From contig JAMLIC010000039.1 of assembly GCA_023954375.1 (NCBI GenBank), forward strand, positions 16,648 to 80,647: 64,000 nt of DNA, written 5' to 3'. How positions within the stretch are numbered: position 1 is the stretch's first letter; the number at the start of each line of letters is the position of its first letter. This DNA comes from Planctomycetota bacterium. GTDB taxonomy: Bacteria; Planctomycetota; J058. Shown here one piece after another: positions 56,101-63,828 of the stretch. The notes beneath the pieces are model-generated. The model was given only the letters and a program-made list of their open reading frames with translations. It had not been told where the DNA came from and did not search any database. The position numbers were made by a program, and so were the translations under genes.

Positions 56101-57655
56101 GGGCAACCTCAACGCGCCGCGGGCCGTCGTGCGCGCGTGCGTGCTCTACGTGTTCCGCACGCTGGTGCAGCGGCCGATCCCGCTCAACGAGGGGTGCTTC
56201 GCGCCGCTCGAGGTGGTGATCCCGCCGGGGTCGCTCCTCGACCCGCAGCCGCCCGACGCCGTGGTCGGGGGCAACGTCGAGACGAGCCAGCGCATCTGCG
56301 ACGCGCTCTACGGCGCCCTGGGCAAGCTCGCCGGCTGCCAGGGGACGATGAACAACCTGACCTTCGGCACCCCGGCGTTCGGGTACTACGAGACGATCGG
56401 CGGCGGCGCCGGCGCCGGGCTCGGCTTCGACGGGGCCGCGGCGGTCCACACGCACATGACGAACACGCGGATCACCGACCCCGAGGTGCTCGAGCGGCGC
56501 TTCCCGGTCGTCGTGCGCCGCTTCGCCGTGCGCCGCGGGTCGGGCGGCGCGGGCGTCTACCGCGGCGGCGACGGCGTGGTCCGCGCGCTCGAGTTCCTCG
56601 CGCCGGTGACGGCGGCCGTCCTCTCCGAGCGGCGCGCCCTCGGCCCGTTCGGGCTCCACGGCGCCCTGTCCGGCGCGCCCGGGCGCAACCGCCTCCACCG
56701 CGGGGCGGGCGGGCGCGGGCCCTACGGGCACCGTGAGGTCCGCGACCTCCCCGGCAAGGCGCGCGTCGAGGTGGCGCCGGGCGACGTCGTGGAGGTCGAG
56801 ACCCCGGGGGGCGGCGGCTACGACCCGACGCCGGCCGAGTGGGCGGCGATGGCGCCGGAGGAGGCGCGGCGCCTGTTCCGCGAGGGGCGCTGGCGCGGGC
56901 CGACGGCCGGGATCGCCATGCGCCACGTGCAGGCCAACCTCGTCGTCGTGCCGGCCGACCTCGCCGACGCCTTCGAGGCCTACTGCCGGAAGAACCCGCA
57001 GCCCTGCCCGCTCCTCGAGCGCCTCCCGCGCGGCTTCCCCCGCACGCGCGTGCTCGCCGCCGGGGCCGACCTGCGCCGCGACCTGCCCCGCTACCGCGTC
57101 CACGAGGGGCGGCAGGCGGCCTGGCGCGACGTGGACGACCTCACGGGGCTGTGGGAGCCCGACGACGTGGCGTTCCTCCTCGGCTGCAGCTTCTCGCTCG
57201 AGCAGGCGCTCGCGGCCGAGGGGCTGCCGGTGCGCCACGTCGAGGAGGGCAAGAACGTCCCCATGTACCTGACGCGGCGCGAGACGGTCGCCGTCCCGCC
57301 GTTCGGGGGGCGCCTCGTCGTCAGCATGCGCCCCGTGCCGGCGGAGCAGGTGCAGCGGGCGATCGAGGCGACGGCGGCCTACCGGTTCTGCCACGGCGCG
57401 CCGGTCCACGCCGGCGACCCGGCGGCGCTCGGGGTCCGCGACCTGGCCCGGCCGGAGTGGGGCGACCCGGTCACGGTGAAGCCGGGCGAGGTGCCCGTGT
57501 TCTGGGCCTGCGGCGTGACCAGCCAGGTGGCCCTGCAGGACGCCCTGCGCGCGGGGGACCTCGACCGGGCGCTCACGCACGCGCCGGGGCACATGTTCGT
57601 GGGCGACGCGACGAACGAGGAGCTCGTGCAACGGACCGACCTCCCGCTGGCGTGA
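53159..57655 (+). CDS. 5-oxoprolinase (HyuA-HyuB) fused to a DUF1445 D-glutamate cyclase
   Basis: A 1498-residue polypeptide. Residues 1-180 are Hydant_A_N (FWIDRGGTFTDVVARDPAGA, MGTTVATNALLERRG) and about 200-500 Hydantoinase_A (FDMGGTSTDVSRVD, SFGGAGAQHACAMAEALGM). About 709-1230 are Hydantoinase_B (LLEIMANLFMSIAEQMGRTL, GDAIVTNDPYRGGSHLPDV, GGNVETSQRICDALYGALGK). From about 1246 comes a complete DUF1445 domain (GPTAGIAMRHVQANLVVVPA, NPQPCPLLERLPRG, GADLRRDLPRYRVHEG, FLLGCSFSLEQAL, VPVFWACGVTSQVAL, PGHMFVGDATNEEL). HyuA-HyuB halves make ATP-dependent 5-oxoprolinase or hydantoinase; DUF1445 includes D-glutamate cyclase, which forms 5-oxo-D-proline. The fusion suggests channelled D-glutamate/5-oxoproline turnover. 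No frameshift is seen. Leaderless-type ATG. Confidence 0.9.
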   Translation: MTRWAFWIDRGGTFTDVVARDPAGALHVRKLLSEDPAQLEDAPLRAIRELLGLPPGASLDQDRIEAVRMGTTVATNALLERRGARVCLVTTAGLEDALEIGTQARPDLFALAIKKPEPLAAEVVPLDERVLADGTVRRAPDLALLRARLEAVRARGIDAVAVVLMNAWAFPAHEQAVGALCREMGFGHVGLSHEVVGEIKLTARGDTTTADAYLTPILRAYVERVRRRLGEQVSLRFMQSSGGLADAARFSGKDAVLSGPAGGVVAVAHAARLAGLPKVIGFDMGGTSTDVSRVDLAEGFERTFERPVAGVRLKAPMLAVSTIAAGGGSLLRFDGRRLTVGPESAGAVPGPVCYRRPEGRLAVTDANAVLGRVQPAWFPACFGERGDAPLDVEAARARMAELAEEVGRATGREVSALELAAGFVRIANEAMVRAIREISVARGYDVTEYALCSFGGAGAQHACAMAEALGMTTVLLHPLAGVLSAWGMGLADVTHADVAAVLRPLDAVAPADLEATFADLEARGRAEVVAQGVPAERVRCARSLDLRYVGVDASLNVALEPGWTSSSPALLEAFAAQHRRLYGFDRPGAPIEVVNARVETTGVAGEDTAWPAPAARAGGGGPRAADRALVAFDRLGPDGVRRVEQVETPIHRREDLAPGDVLDGPALVAEAASTIVVDPGWRARMDARGALLLERVAAGARRERLSTARDPVLLEIMANLFMSIAEQMGRTLERVSLSVNMKERLDFSCAVFDRQGGLVANAPHIPVHLGAMGESVRAVIEARKDDLRPGDAIVTNDPYRGGSHLPDVTVITPVFVNGALTFWVGSRGHHADIGGVVPGSMPPFSRAIEEEGVRLHDLLAVRDGRLREAEVRAALSSGPFPARAVDERLADLEAQLAANAVGARLLGEMVERYGAEVVQAYMGHVQDDAAEALREALRALPAGTTTFEDWLDEGARLRVTLTVTADGRATVDFTGTDARLPGNLNAPRAVVRACVLYVFRTLVQRPIPLNEGCFAPLEVVIPPGSLLDPQPPDAVVGGNVETSQRICDALYGALGKLAGCQGTMNNLTFGTPAFGYYETIGGGAGAGLGFDGAAAVHTHMTNTRITDPEVLERRFPVVVRRFAVRRGSGGAGVYRGGDGVVRALEFLAPVTAAVLSERRALGPFGLHGALSGAPGRNRLHRGAGGRGPYGHREVRDLPGKARVEVAPGDVVEVETPGGGGYDPTPAEWAAMAPEEARRLFREGRWRGPTAGIAMRHVQANLVVVPADLADAFEAYCRKNPQPCPLLERLPRGFPRTRVLAAGADLRRDLPRYRVHEGRQAAWRDVDDLTGLWEPDDVAFLLGCSFSLEQALAAEGLPVRHVEEGKNVPMYLTRRETVAVPPFGGRLVVSMRPVPAEQVQRAIEATAAYRFCHGAPVHAGDPAALGVRDLARPEWGDPVTVKPGEVPVFWACGVTSQVALQDALRAGDLDRALTHAPGHMFVGDATNEELVQRTDLPLA

Positions 57656-57745
57656 ACCTGAAACGACCGTGAGGCGCGCGAGCGGACGTAACCTGAGGCG
57701 CTGCCGCTGCCCGCAGGCCGGCATGAGGGGTGCGACGGACCGGGC

Positions 57746-58750
57746 GTGAAGCGCGCGCTGCTGGCGGTCCTGCTCCTCCTCGCCCTGGCCCCGGGCGCCC
57801 ACGCCCTCGAGGTCGGCTTCAACCAGGGCTGGGTGATCCACAAGTGGGGGCGCGACCTGTCGACCGACTTCGACCCGGCCGACTGGCGGCGCCTGCTGCG
57901 GCGCACGCGCGAGGCGGGCGGCACGGTGCTGCGCGTGTGGCTGTGCGAGGGGCTCGCCAAGGAGGGGGTCGTCTGGGACGGCACCCGCCCGCTGGGCACC
58001 GACCCCGCCTTCGAGCGCAACGTGCAGACCCTGATCGACCTCGCCCGCGCCGAGCGGGTGCGGCTCTTCTGGACGCTGTTCGACGGCAACTGGCCGGCCT
58101 CGTGGCCGCGCGGCGGGGTCGAGCACTGGCGGCACTACAACGTGCTCTCGAACAAGTACGGCGAGGGCGACCTGTTCAAGGCGCGCGTCCTCGGGCCGCT
58201 CGTCGACCTCATGGAGGCGTCGCCCGACGTCACCTGGGGCCTGGACCTGATGAACGAGGTCCAGGGCTCGGTGAAGACCTGGATGTGGAGCGACGGGTGG
58301 CGCGGCGCGCGGCGCTGGGTCGCCGACTGGACCGCCTTCACGCACGCGCGGGCGCCGGGCGTGCGCGTGACCGCCAGCAGCGGGCACCACACGTCGGCCG
58401 ACGACATCCTCGCCGGGCGCTTCGACGGCCTGGGCCTCGACTTCTACGACCTGCACGTCTACGCCGACGACGGGCGGATCCCCCGCGGCGACGCGCTGGC
58501 GCGCTACGCGCGGGCGCGCCGCCGCCCCCTGGTGCTGGGCGAGTTCGGGCAGAAGTCGACGCGGAACGACCCGGCCCTCCAGGCGCGCGTCACGCGCGCC
58601 TTCCTGCAGGACGCCGCGCGCCTGCGCTTCCGGGCCGCCCTCGCCTGGCGCCTCGAGGACTTCCAGAGCAACGGCCGCCACTTCAGCTTCTTCGAGGAGG
58701 ACGGGACGCCGCGCCCGGCGGTCGGGATCACCCGCGCCCTGGGCCGCTGA
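57746..58750 (+). CDS. Secreted GH5-like glycoside hydrolase
   Basis: A 334-residue protein with a signal peptide (KRALLAVLLLLALAPGAHA). The mature protein is a (beta/alpha)8 barrel of clan GH-A type, GH5 or a relative: VGFNQGWVIHKWG at the first strand, VLRVWLCEGLAKEG, LIDLARAERVRLFWTLFDGN, GLDLMNEVQG with the acid/base Glu after Asn, LDFYDLHVYADDG, and the nucleophile Glu in LVLGEFGQKS. Substrate cannot be told; mannan, cellulose or xyloglucan are possible. GTG start without a clear ribosome site. A family B repeat begins at its stop codon. Confidence 0.82.
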   Translation: MKRALLAVLLLLALAPGAHALEVGFNQGWVIHKWGRDLSTDFDPADWRRLLRRTREAGGTVLRVWLCEGLAKEGVVWDGTRPLGTDPAFERNVQTLIDLARAERVRLFWTLFDGNWPASWPRGGVEHWRHYNVLSNKYGEGDLFKARVLGPLVDLMEASPDVTWGLDLMNEVQGSVKTWMWSDGWRGARRWVADWTAFTHARAPGVRVTASSGHHTSADDILAGRFDGLGLDFYDLHVYADDGRIPRGDALARYARARRRPLVLGEFGQKSTRNDPALQARVTRAFLQDAARLRFRAALAWRLEDFQSNGRHFSFFEEDGTPRPAVGITRALGR

Positions 58751-58886
58751 TGAGTGATGCGCTCGCGAGGGGGGCGCGATCGGCGCAGGGTGCCCGGACG
58801 ACGGTGCTTGGCCCGTTCCGCGCCTCCCCATCGCTCGCTCCGGCGGGTTGACACGTGCGGCGGAACGAAGAGCTCTCGGGCTCTCT
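58750..58886 (-). repeat. Repeat family B, copy 2
   Basis: Read on the minus strand this matches 22657-22795 over nearly its whole length, with the same three conserved blocks. It begins right at the stop codon of the GH5-like gene, much as repeat A2 begins at the ABC-F stop. No coding sense. Confidence 0.75.
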
Positions 58887-58895
58887 GACCGCGCT

Positions 58896-58936
58896 CACCG
58901 CTTGATCTGCGAGCGAAGCGAGCAGATCGAGCGGTG
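58896..58936. repeat. Long imperfect hairpin after repeat B2
   Basis: CACCGCTTGATCTGC (58896-58910) and GCAGATCGAGCGGTG (58922-58936) pair at 14 of 15 positions around GAGCGAAGCGA. A further stem GGCCGC-GAA-GCGGCC follows near 58957-58971. Together with repeat B2 they fill the 353-bp gap 58751-59103, in which no gene is visible. Confidence 0.55.
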
Positions 58937-59103
58937 GCGCGCATCCCCGAGCGGAGGCCGCGAAGCGGCCGGAGCGAGGGCGACAGGTGCGTCACTGCGG
59001 ATCGGAGCATCGGGCCGTGTGCCCGGACGTGGCCATCAAGACAAGCGACGGCCGCTGTGACCCCGCGCGCCCCGCGCCCCACGGGGGCTGTCACAATGAG
59101 GCC

Positions 59104-60183
59104 GTGACCGGCCCGAGGCGTCGTCTGCTGAGGCTCGCCGCGGCCCTGGGCGGCGCCGCGCTGGCGGCGGCGTCGGTCGAGGTCGGCGCGCGCGTGGCCG
59201 GGCGCGGCCCGGCCACGCGGGGGCCCTCGCTCGAGGCGACCTTCTGGGTGCGCGACGCGCGGCTGGGCTTCCGCAACCGCCCGGGCGCCAGCCTCCGCTA
59301 CCACGCGACCGGCTCGTTCGTGACGACCGGGCCCCACGGCGAGCGGACCTCCTGGCAGGGGCCGGGCGGCGGCCCGACCGTCCTGTTCGTGGGCGACTCG
59401 ACCACCTTCTGCGCGGAGGTGGACGACGACCTGACGGGGCCGTCGCAGGTGGCGCGCCGGCTGCCGCCGGGGCTGGGCGCGACCGTCGTCAACGCCGGCG
59501 TCCGCGGCTACGGGACGCTCCAGGCCCTGCGGATGGCCGACGAGTGGCTGACCCGGCGGCCGGCGCGCGTCGTCGTGTACCTCTACTGCCAGAACGACGT
59601 GCTGGAGAACGTGCAGGCCCGCGCGCACCCCCCCGCCGTGGCCCCGGCGGCGCGCCTGGTCGACGGCGCGCTCGTGGTCGACGAGGCCCCGGCGGCCTAC
59701 GCCGTCGCGGGCGCCCCGGTGGGCCTGGACCCGCCGCCCCCGCCGTTCGGCTCCGCGGCCTGGCTGCTCGAGCGGCTCGCGGCCCGCTCCGCGCTCGTGA
59801 CCCTCCTCTTGCCGCGCGAGGCGGGCGACGTGGTCGAGCGGGGCGCCCGCGACGCCCTCGCCGGCGACGGCCCGGCGGTGCTGCGGGCGCTCCTGGGCGA
59901 GCTCGCGGCGCGGTGCGCGGCGGGCGGCGCGACGCTCGTCGTGAGCGAGCACACCTCGGGCGACCCGACCGACCACCTGATGACGCCCCCCGGCCTGGTC
60001 GAGGGGCTGTGCAGGGAGCTGGGCGTCCGCTTCGTGGACCTGCGCCCGGCCTTCAGCGGGCCGGCCCGCCGCTACCGGACCGTCCTCCGCACCGGGGCGC
60101 TCGACGGCCACTGGGGCCCGGAGGGGACGGCGACCTTCGCCGAGGCGCTCACCCCGCACCTCGTGCCGCTGCTGGGCCCCTGA
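59104..60183 (+). CDS. SGNH/GDSL-family hydrolase, membrane-anchored or exported
   Basis: A 359-residue protein with an N-terminal hydrophobic helix after RRRLLR (LAAALGGAALAAASVEVGAR), serving as signal or anchor. The body is an SGNH hydrolase: block I VLFVGDSTTFCAEV with the nucleophile Ser in GDST, block II NAGVRGYGTLQALR, block III YLYCQNDVLENV, and block V GALDGHWGPEGTATFAEAL with the catalytic His. It probably removes acetyl or acyl groups from a polysaccharide or lipid, in keeping with the GH5-like neighbour. The GTG start follows CACAAT at 6 nt; an upstream ATG at 58987 would add a segment with no coding character and is rejected. Confidence 0.82.
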   Translation: MTGPRRRLLRLAAALGGAALAAASVEVGARVAGRGPATRGPSLEATFWVRDARLGFRNRPGASLRYHATGSFVTTGPHGERTSWQGPGGGPTVLFVGDSTTFCAEVDDDLTGPSQVARRLPPGLGATVVNAGVRGYGTLQALRMADEWLTRRPARVVVYLYCQNDVLENVQARAHPPAVAPAARLVDGALVVDEAPAAYAVAGAPVGLDPPPPPFGSAAWLLERLAARSALVTLLLPREAGDVVERGARDALAGDGPAVLRALLGELAARCAAGGATLVVSEHTSGDPTDHLMTPPGLVEGLCRELGVRFVDLRPAFSGPARRYRTVLRTGALDGHWGPEGTATFAEALTPHLVPLLGP

Positions 60184-60190
60184 TCCGCGA

Positions 60191-61288
60191 TCAGAAGCGG
60201 AAGGTCGTGCTGCCGAAGCGCAGCGAGTGGCTCAGCCAGGAGTCGTCCTCGCGCGGCCGCCCGCCGAAGGTCACGGCGAGCCGTCCCCGGTAGGAGCCCA
60301 GCCACTCGACCGCGAGGACGTTGGTGTCGGCGGCGATCAGCGCGTCGAGGCCGTCGACCGCGTCGTCGTGGGCGCCCTTCAGGTCGCGGTCCTCGCCGGC
60401 GACGCTGCGCCGGAGCCCGTCGAGCGTGCCCGTGCCGAGCGTCCCGACGACGCCGTCGAGCGCCGGCTCGCCGCCGGCGGTCAGGAGGAGCATGTCCTCG
60501 TAGCCCTCGGCCGCGAACCGCTGCTCGCAGGCCGACGCGTCCCCGTCGACGTCGAGCACGACGACCTTCCGCCCGGGGATCCGCGCGATCAGCGGCACGA
60601 GCTTGCCGAACGCCATGGGCTGCCCGTCGAGGACCAGCTCCTCGCCGCGCGCGTCCGCGCAGAAGACGAGCGCGACGACCCCCTCGGAGTCGGCGCTCGA
60701 CTGGAGGTGGTAGCAGGTGGCGATCGCCGCCGCCCAGCCGACCGCCGCGCTCATGGCGAAGCCCTTGCGCTCCTCGAGGAAGTGGGCGATCCGCTCGGCG
60801 CGCACCAGCCGCGCCCAGTCGCTCGCGTGGCAGCCGCGCCGCCCGGCGTGCACGCGGGCCACGTGCTCGGCGACGGTCAGGTCCATGAGCTCGACGACGA
60901 AGCGCTGCTGGCCGATCGTGAGCACGTCGCCGTGGCGCAGCTCCGTCTGCGGCCCGGGCTCGCCCGGGCGCGTGTGCAGGCGCGCGTCGTTGAGGAAGGT
61001 GCCGTTGGTCGAGTTCAGGTCGGCGGCGCCCGGCAGGGCCGGGTCGATCACCCCGTGGCTGCGGGAGATCTGGCTGTCGGAGCTGATCTTGATGTAGTTC
61101 AGCGCGGCCAGCCCCTCGGCGATGTCGCCGCGGAGGCGGTCGCGGCGCTCGTCGCCCTCGGTGTAGCGGTAGTAGGTGTCGTTGCGCCCGACGACCGTGA
61201 GCACGTCGATCGGCACGAGGCGGCCGGTCGCCTCGTGGCGCAGCGTGAGGACCTTGCGCTTCTGCTCGTCGGGGGCGTCGTCGGTCAC
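60191..61288 (-). CDS. FHA-domain protein with C-terminal alpha-beta domain
   Basis: A 365-residue cytosolic protein. The first 135 residues form an FHA domain (VLTVVGRNDTYYRYT, IKISSDSQISRSHGVI, ADLNSTNGTFLNDARL) with the canonical GR, S..H and N.NGT positions, so phosphothreonine binding is likely. It is longer than usual because of an insertion after GRN. The C-terminal 220 residues are an alpha-beta domain (HFLEERKGFAMSAAVGWAAA, VVALVFCADARGEELVLDG, ARIPGRKVVVLDVDGDASAC, MLLLTAGGEPALDGVVGT) of unknown family. The GTG overlaps the stop of the HEAT-like gene (GTGA), so the two are coupled. Convergent with the SGNH gene. Confidence 0.8.
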   Translation of the reverse strand: MTDDAPDEQKRKVLTLRHEATGRLVPIDVLTVVGRNDTYYRYTEGDERRDRLRGDIAEGLAALNYIKISSDSQISRSHGVIDPALPGAADLNSTNGTFLNDARLHTRPGEPGPQTELRHGDVLTIGQQRFVVELMDLTVAEHVARVHAGRRGCHASDWARLVRAERIAHFLEERKGFAMSAAVGWAAAIATCYHLQSSADSEGVVALVFCADARGEELVLDGQPMAFGKLVPLIARIPGRKVVVLDVDGDASACEQRFAAEGYEDMLLLTAGGEPALDGVVGTLGTGTLDGLRRSVAGEDRDLKGAHDDAVDGLDALIAADTNVLAVEWLGSYRGRLAVTFGGRPREDDSWLSHSLRFGSTTFRF

Positions 61289-62988
61289 TTGTAGAACGGG
61301 TTCTTGTTGGTCCGCACGTGCGCCTTCTGGCGCGACGCCTTGGTCCGCTTGGCCACCTCGCGGGCGTCGGTGTGGCTCTTCTTGCGCAGCCCGGCGGCGG
61401 CGTCCACGAGCAGCGCCACCTGGCTCCCGTCCTCGTCGTGCGGCGCGGCGGCCTCGACCACCTCGCGCGCGCGCTCGCCCGGCAGCGCCTGGAGCACCTC
61501 GCGCGCGAGCTCGAGCGACCGCTTGTCCCCGGCCATGGGCACGCTCGAGAGGAGCTGCGCGGCCTGGAGGGGGGTCACGTCGGGGCGGCAGAGGAGCGCC
61601 GCCGCCGCCTCCAGCGCCGCCGGACCGGCCTCGTCCTCGAGGGCGTCGGCGAAGGCCCGGCCGGCCTGCTTCGCCTGCCCTTGGGCGAGGCGGTCGACCA
61701 CCGCCGCGAACGCCCCCGCCGCCTCGGAAGGGGCCGCCGGGGACTCCGTCGTCGTCGCCCCGGGAGCGTGGGCCGCCGGGTCGTTCAGGAGCTCGAGCAG
61801 CGTGCCGGCGAGCCAGCCGGCGACCGGCTGCCCGGCCGCGTCGGGGTCGAGGCGCGCCACGCCGGGGCGGCCCAGGTCGAGCGCCAGCGGCACGACGCCC
61901 TCCCAGCGGCCGACCACCAGGAGCCCCGCCTCGCCCGGGCCGACGCGCGCGCGGAGGCCCTCCTGCTCGACGAGGTCCTCGGCGTCGGCGAGCCGGTCGT
62001 CGACGACCTCCCACGGCTCGGCCACGAGCGCGCGGTAGGCGCGGAGCGCGTCGAGGGCCCGCACGAGGTGCCGGGCGCGCGCGGCGTCGTCGGCCGAGAA
62101 CGCGGCCTCGTAGTGGAGGAGGCCGTAGGCCCAGAGCTCGGCGTCCACGAGCCCGCGGTCGTAGCGCTCGCCGAGGAGGCGCAGGGCGTGCGCCTCGTCG
62201 AGGGGCGGCTCGCCCCGCTCGCCCTCGACGTGGCGGGCCCACACCGCCTCCTGGATGCGCCGCAGCTCGTCGGGGCGCGGCCCCTGCGCCTCGAGCTCGG
62301 CCCGGAGCGTGGCCGGCGGGGTGAGGGTCAGGCTGATGGCGTCGTCGACGACGACCCGGCCCCCGGCGCAGGCCGTGGCCAGGAACAGCCGGTAGCTGGC
62401 CGGGAGCCGGAGCCCCAGCCCGGCCACCTGCTGGGCGGTGAGCGGCTGCGAGCCGCCCTCGACGCGGGCCCGGCCGCAGCGGACGAGGGCGCGGAAGCGG
62501 GCGAACGGGTCGCCGCGCGCGGGCGCGCGCCGGGCCTCGACCTGCCGCAGGGCCTCGCCGGCGAGGCGGCGCACGGCCCAGTCGGGGTCGTTCACGCGCA
62601 CGGGCTCGAGGCGCGCCCGGGCCTCGGCCGGCGGGGCCAGGGCGGCGAAGGCCTCGGCGGCGCGCCCGCGGGCGGCCGGCGCGGCGGCGCCCGGCGCGAC
62701 GAGGGCGAGGAGGTCGGGCGCGAGCTCCGCCAGGCCCAGCTCGGCGGCCGCGTGCGCCGCGTCCCAGCGGGCGAGGTCGCCGGCCCCGAGGCCCCAGCGG
62801 ACGAGCGCGACGGCCCGCGCCCGGGCGTCGGGCGCGAGGTCGAGCAGCGGCGCGGCGACCGCCAGGCGGCGCAGGCGGGCGTCGTCGGGGGCGCCGTCGA
62901 GCGCGGCCTGGCCGAGCGCCTCGACGGCCGGCCCCTCGACCGCGGCCGCCTCGGCCCGCCAGCTCGCCAGCGCGTCGTCCGTGTTCAC
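61285..62988 (-). CDS. Large HEAT-like protein with possible SUKH-type segment
   Basis: A 567-residue cytosolic protein. The first ~200 residues are HEAT-like Ala-rich helices (ARLEPVRVNDPDWAVRRLAG, LRQVEARR). A central segment (QQVAGLGLRLPASYRLFLAT, ACAGGRV) resembles the start of SMI1/KNR4 (SUKH) domains, which occur in toxin immunity and signalling, but the match is by eye only. The C-terminal 150 residues are helical again (LELAREVLQALPGERAREVV). The last 35 residues are Lys/Arg-rich (KKSHTDAREVAKRTKASRQK). Function unknown; coupling to an FHA protein suggests signalling. GTG start with TACAAT 6 nt upstream. Confidence 0.65.
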   Translation of the reverse strand: MNTDDALASWRAEAAAVEGPAVEALGQAALDGAPDDARLRRLAVAAPLLDLAPDARARAVALVRWGLGAGDLARWDAAHAAAELGLAELAPDLLALVAPGAAAPAARGRAAEAFAALAPPAEARARLEPVRVNDPDWAVRRLAGEALRQVEARRAPARGDPFARFRALVRCGRARVEGGSQPLTAQQVAGLGLRLPASYRLFLATACAGGRVVVDDAISLTLTPPATLRAELEAQGPRPDELRRIQEAVWARHVEGERGEPPLDEAHALRLLGERYDRGLVDAELWAYGLLHYEAAFSADDAARARHLVRALDALRAYRALVAEPWEVVDDRLADAEDLVEQEGLRARVGPGEAGLLVVGRWEGVVPLALDLGRPGVARLDPDAAGQPVAGWLAGTLLELLNDPAAHAPGATTTESPAAPSEAAGAFAAVVDRLAQGQAKQAGRAFADALEDEAGPAALEAAAALLCRPDVTPLQAAQLLSSVPMAGDKRSLELAREVLQALPGERAREVVEAAAPHDEDGSQVALLVDAAAGLRKKSHTDAREVAKRTKASRQKAHVRTNKNPFYK

Positions 62989-62994
62989 GGACGG

Positions 62995-63000
62995 ATTGTA
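62995..63000 (-). promoter_or_regulatory. Putative -10 box TACAAT, leaderless spacing
   Basis: On the minus strand TACAAT stands 6 nt before the GTG at 62988, identical in sequence and spacing to the box before the DUF4010 gene. Confidence 0.55.
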
Positions 63001-63062
63001 GCCGGGCCGTCCGGGCCTGGCCCGTGGCGCCCGCCGCCCCCGCTCTCCACAATGCGGTCACG

Positions 63063-63626
63063 ATGCCGTCGACGATCGCGCCCGCGGACCAGCGGCTCCT
63101 GTTCGACCTCGTCCGCGAGACGATCCGGCGCCTGGGGACCGGGCGGCCGGCCCCCACCCCGCAGACGAGGGACGACGACCTGCGCGCGGTCCGCGGGCTG
63201 TTCGTCACCCTCCGGCGCGGCGAAGAGCTCCGCGGCTGCGTCGGGCACGCCGTGGGCCGGCTCCCGCTCATCGAGGCCGCGCGGACGCTCGCCGCCTCGG
63301 CCGCCCGCGACCGCCGCTTCGCCCCGGTGGCGCCCGACGAGGTCGCTGCGCTCACCGTGGAGCTCTCGGTCCTGAGCCCGCTCGTCCGTGCGCGCCTCGA
63401 GGAGGTGGTGGTCGGGCGCCACGGCGTCGTGCTCCGCCTCGGCGACCGGAGCGGGCTCCTCCTCCCGCAGGTGGCCGCCGAGCGCGGCTGGGACGCGCGC
63501 GCCCTCGTCGAGCACGCCTGCCGCAAGGCGGGGCTCGAGCCGGACGCCTGGCGGCTCGCGGCGGCGCGCCTGTCGACGTTCACGTGCGACGTCTACGTCG
63601 ACCTGCCGCGCGCGGCGAGCGCGTGA
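63063..63626 (+). CDS. AMMECR1-domain protein (AmmeMemoRadiSam system protein A type)
   Basis: A 187-residue protein of the AMMECR1 family. Typical features are LRAVRGLFVTLRRGEELRGC followed by VGHAVGRLPLIEAART (the RGC(I/V)G signature), AASAARDRRFAPVAPDEVAA, LTVELSVLSPL, GRHGVVLRLGDRSGLLLPQV and the closing LEHACRKAGLEPDAW-like helix. In many bacteria and archaea the gene sits with MEMO and a radical SAM gene; neither is in the window, but the contig ends soon after. The biochemical role is unproven. I chose ATG 63063; CACAAT lies 9 nt upstream and there is no ribosome site. Confidence 0.88.
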   Translation: MPSTIAPADQRLLFDLVRETIRRLGTGRPAPTPQTRDDDLRAVRGLFVTLRRGEELRGCVGHAVGRLPLIEAARTLAASAARDRRFAPVAPDEVAALTVELSVLSPLVRARLEEVVVGRHGVVLRLGDRSGLLLPQVAAERGWDARALVEHACRKAGLEPDAWRLAAARLSTFTCDVYVDLPRAASA

Positions 63627-63735
63627 CCGAGACGGAGCCAGCCTTCGGACGTCCACGAGGGTGAGTCACGGACGACGTGGTCCTGCGTCGACCTCACGCT
63701 CCCGTCTGCATGGCGACGGGTGGGACGCAGCGACA

Positions 63736-63828
63736 CGTCAGGCGAGGCCGCGGAGGCCGAGGCGATGCCGCGCGAAGGCGAACGAAGGCGGCCTTCTGGC
63801 CGCCGAGAGAGCCTGAGCGGTCGGGGGG
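63736..63828 (-). repeat. Repeat family A, copy 4, truncated by contig end
   Basis: Read on the minus strand it carries GACCGCTCAGGCTC, the invariant hairpin GGCGGCC-AGAA-GGCCGCC (63787-63804), TTCG.TCGCCTTCGCGC and GCATCGCCTCGGCC, ending in GCCTCGCCTGACG. It stops at the position where the variable hairpin should begin, which is where the poly-G/poly-C artefact starts. Confidence 0.8.

Noticed and set aside
53033..58831. A 1932-residue open frame on the minus strand across the oxoprolinase fusion
   Set aside because: It is the antisense shadow of a gene with strong third-position GC bias; its composition is Arg/His/Gly/Ala-rich with no domain, and the plus strand has clear domains throughout.
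58987..59103. N-terminal extension of the SGNH hydrolase from an ATG at 58987
   Set aside because: The added residues do not look like a protein, and the signal/anchor helix starts right after GTG 59104.
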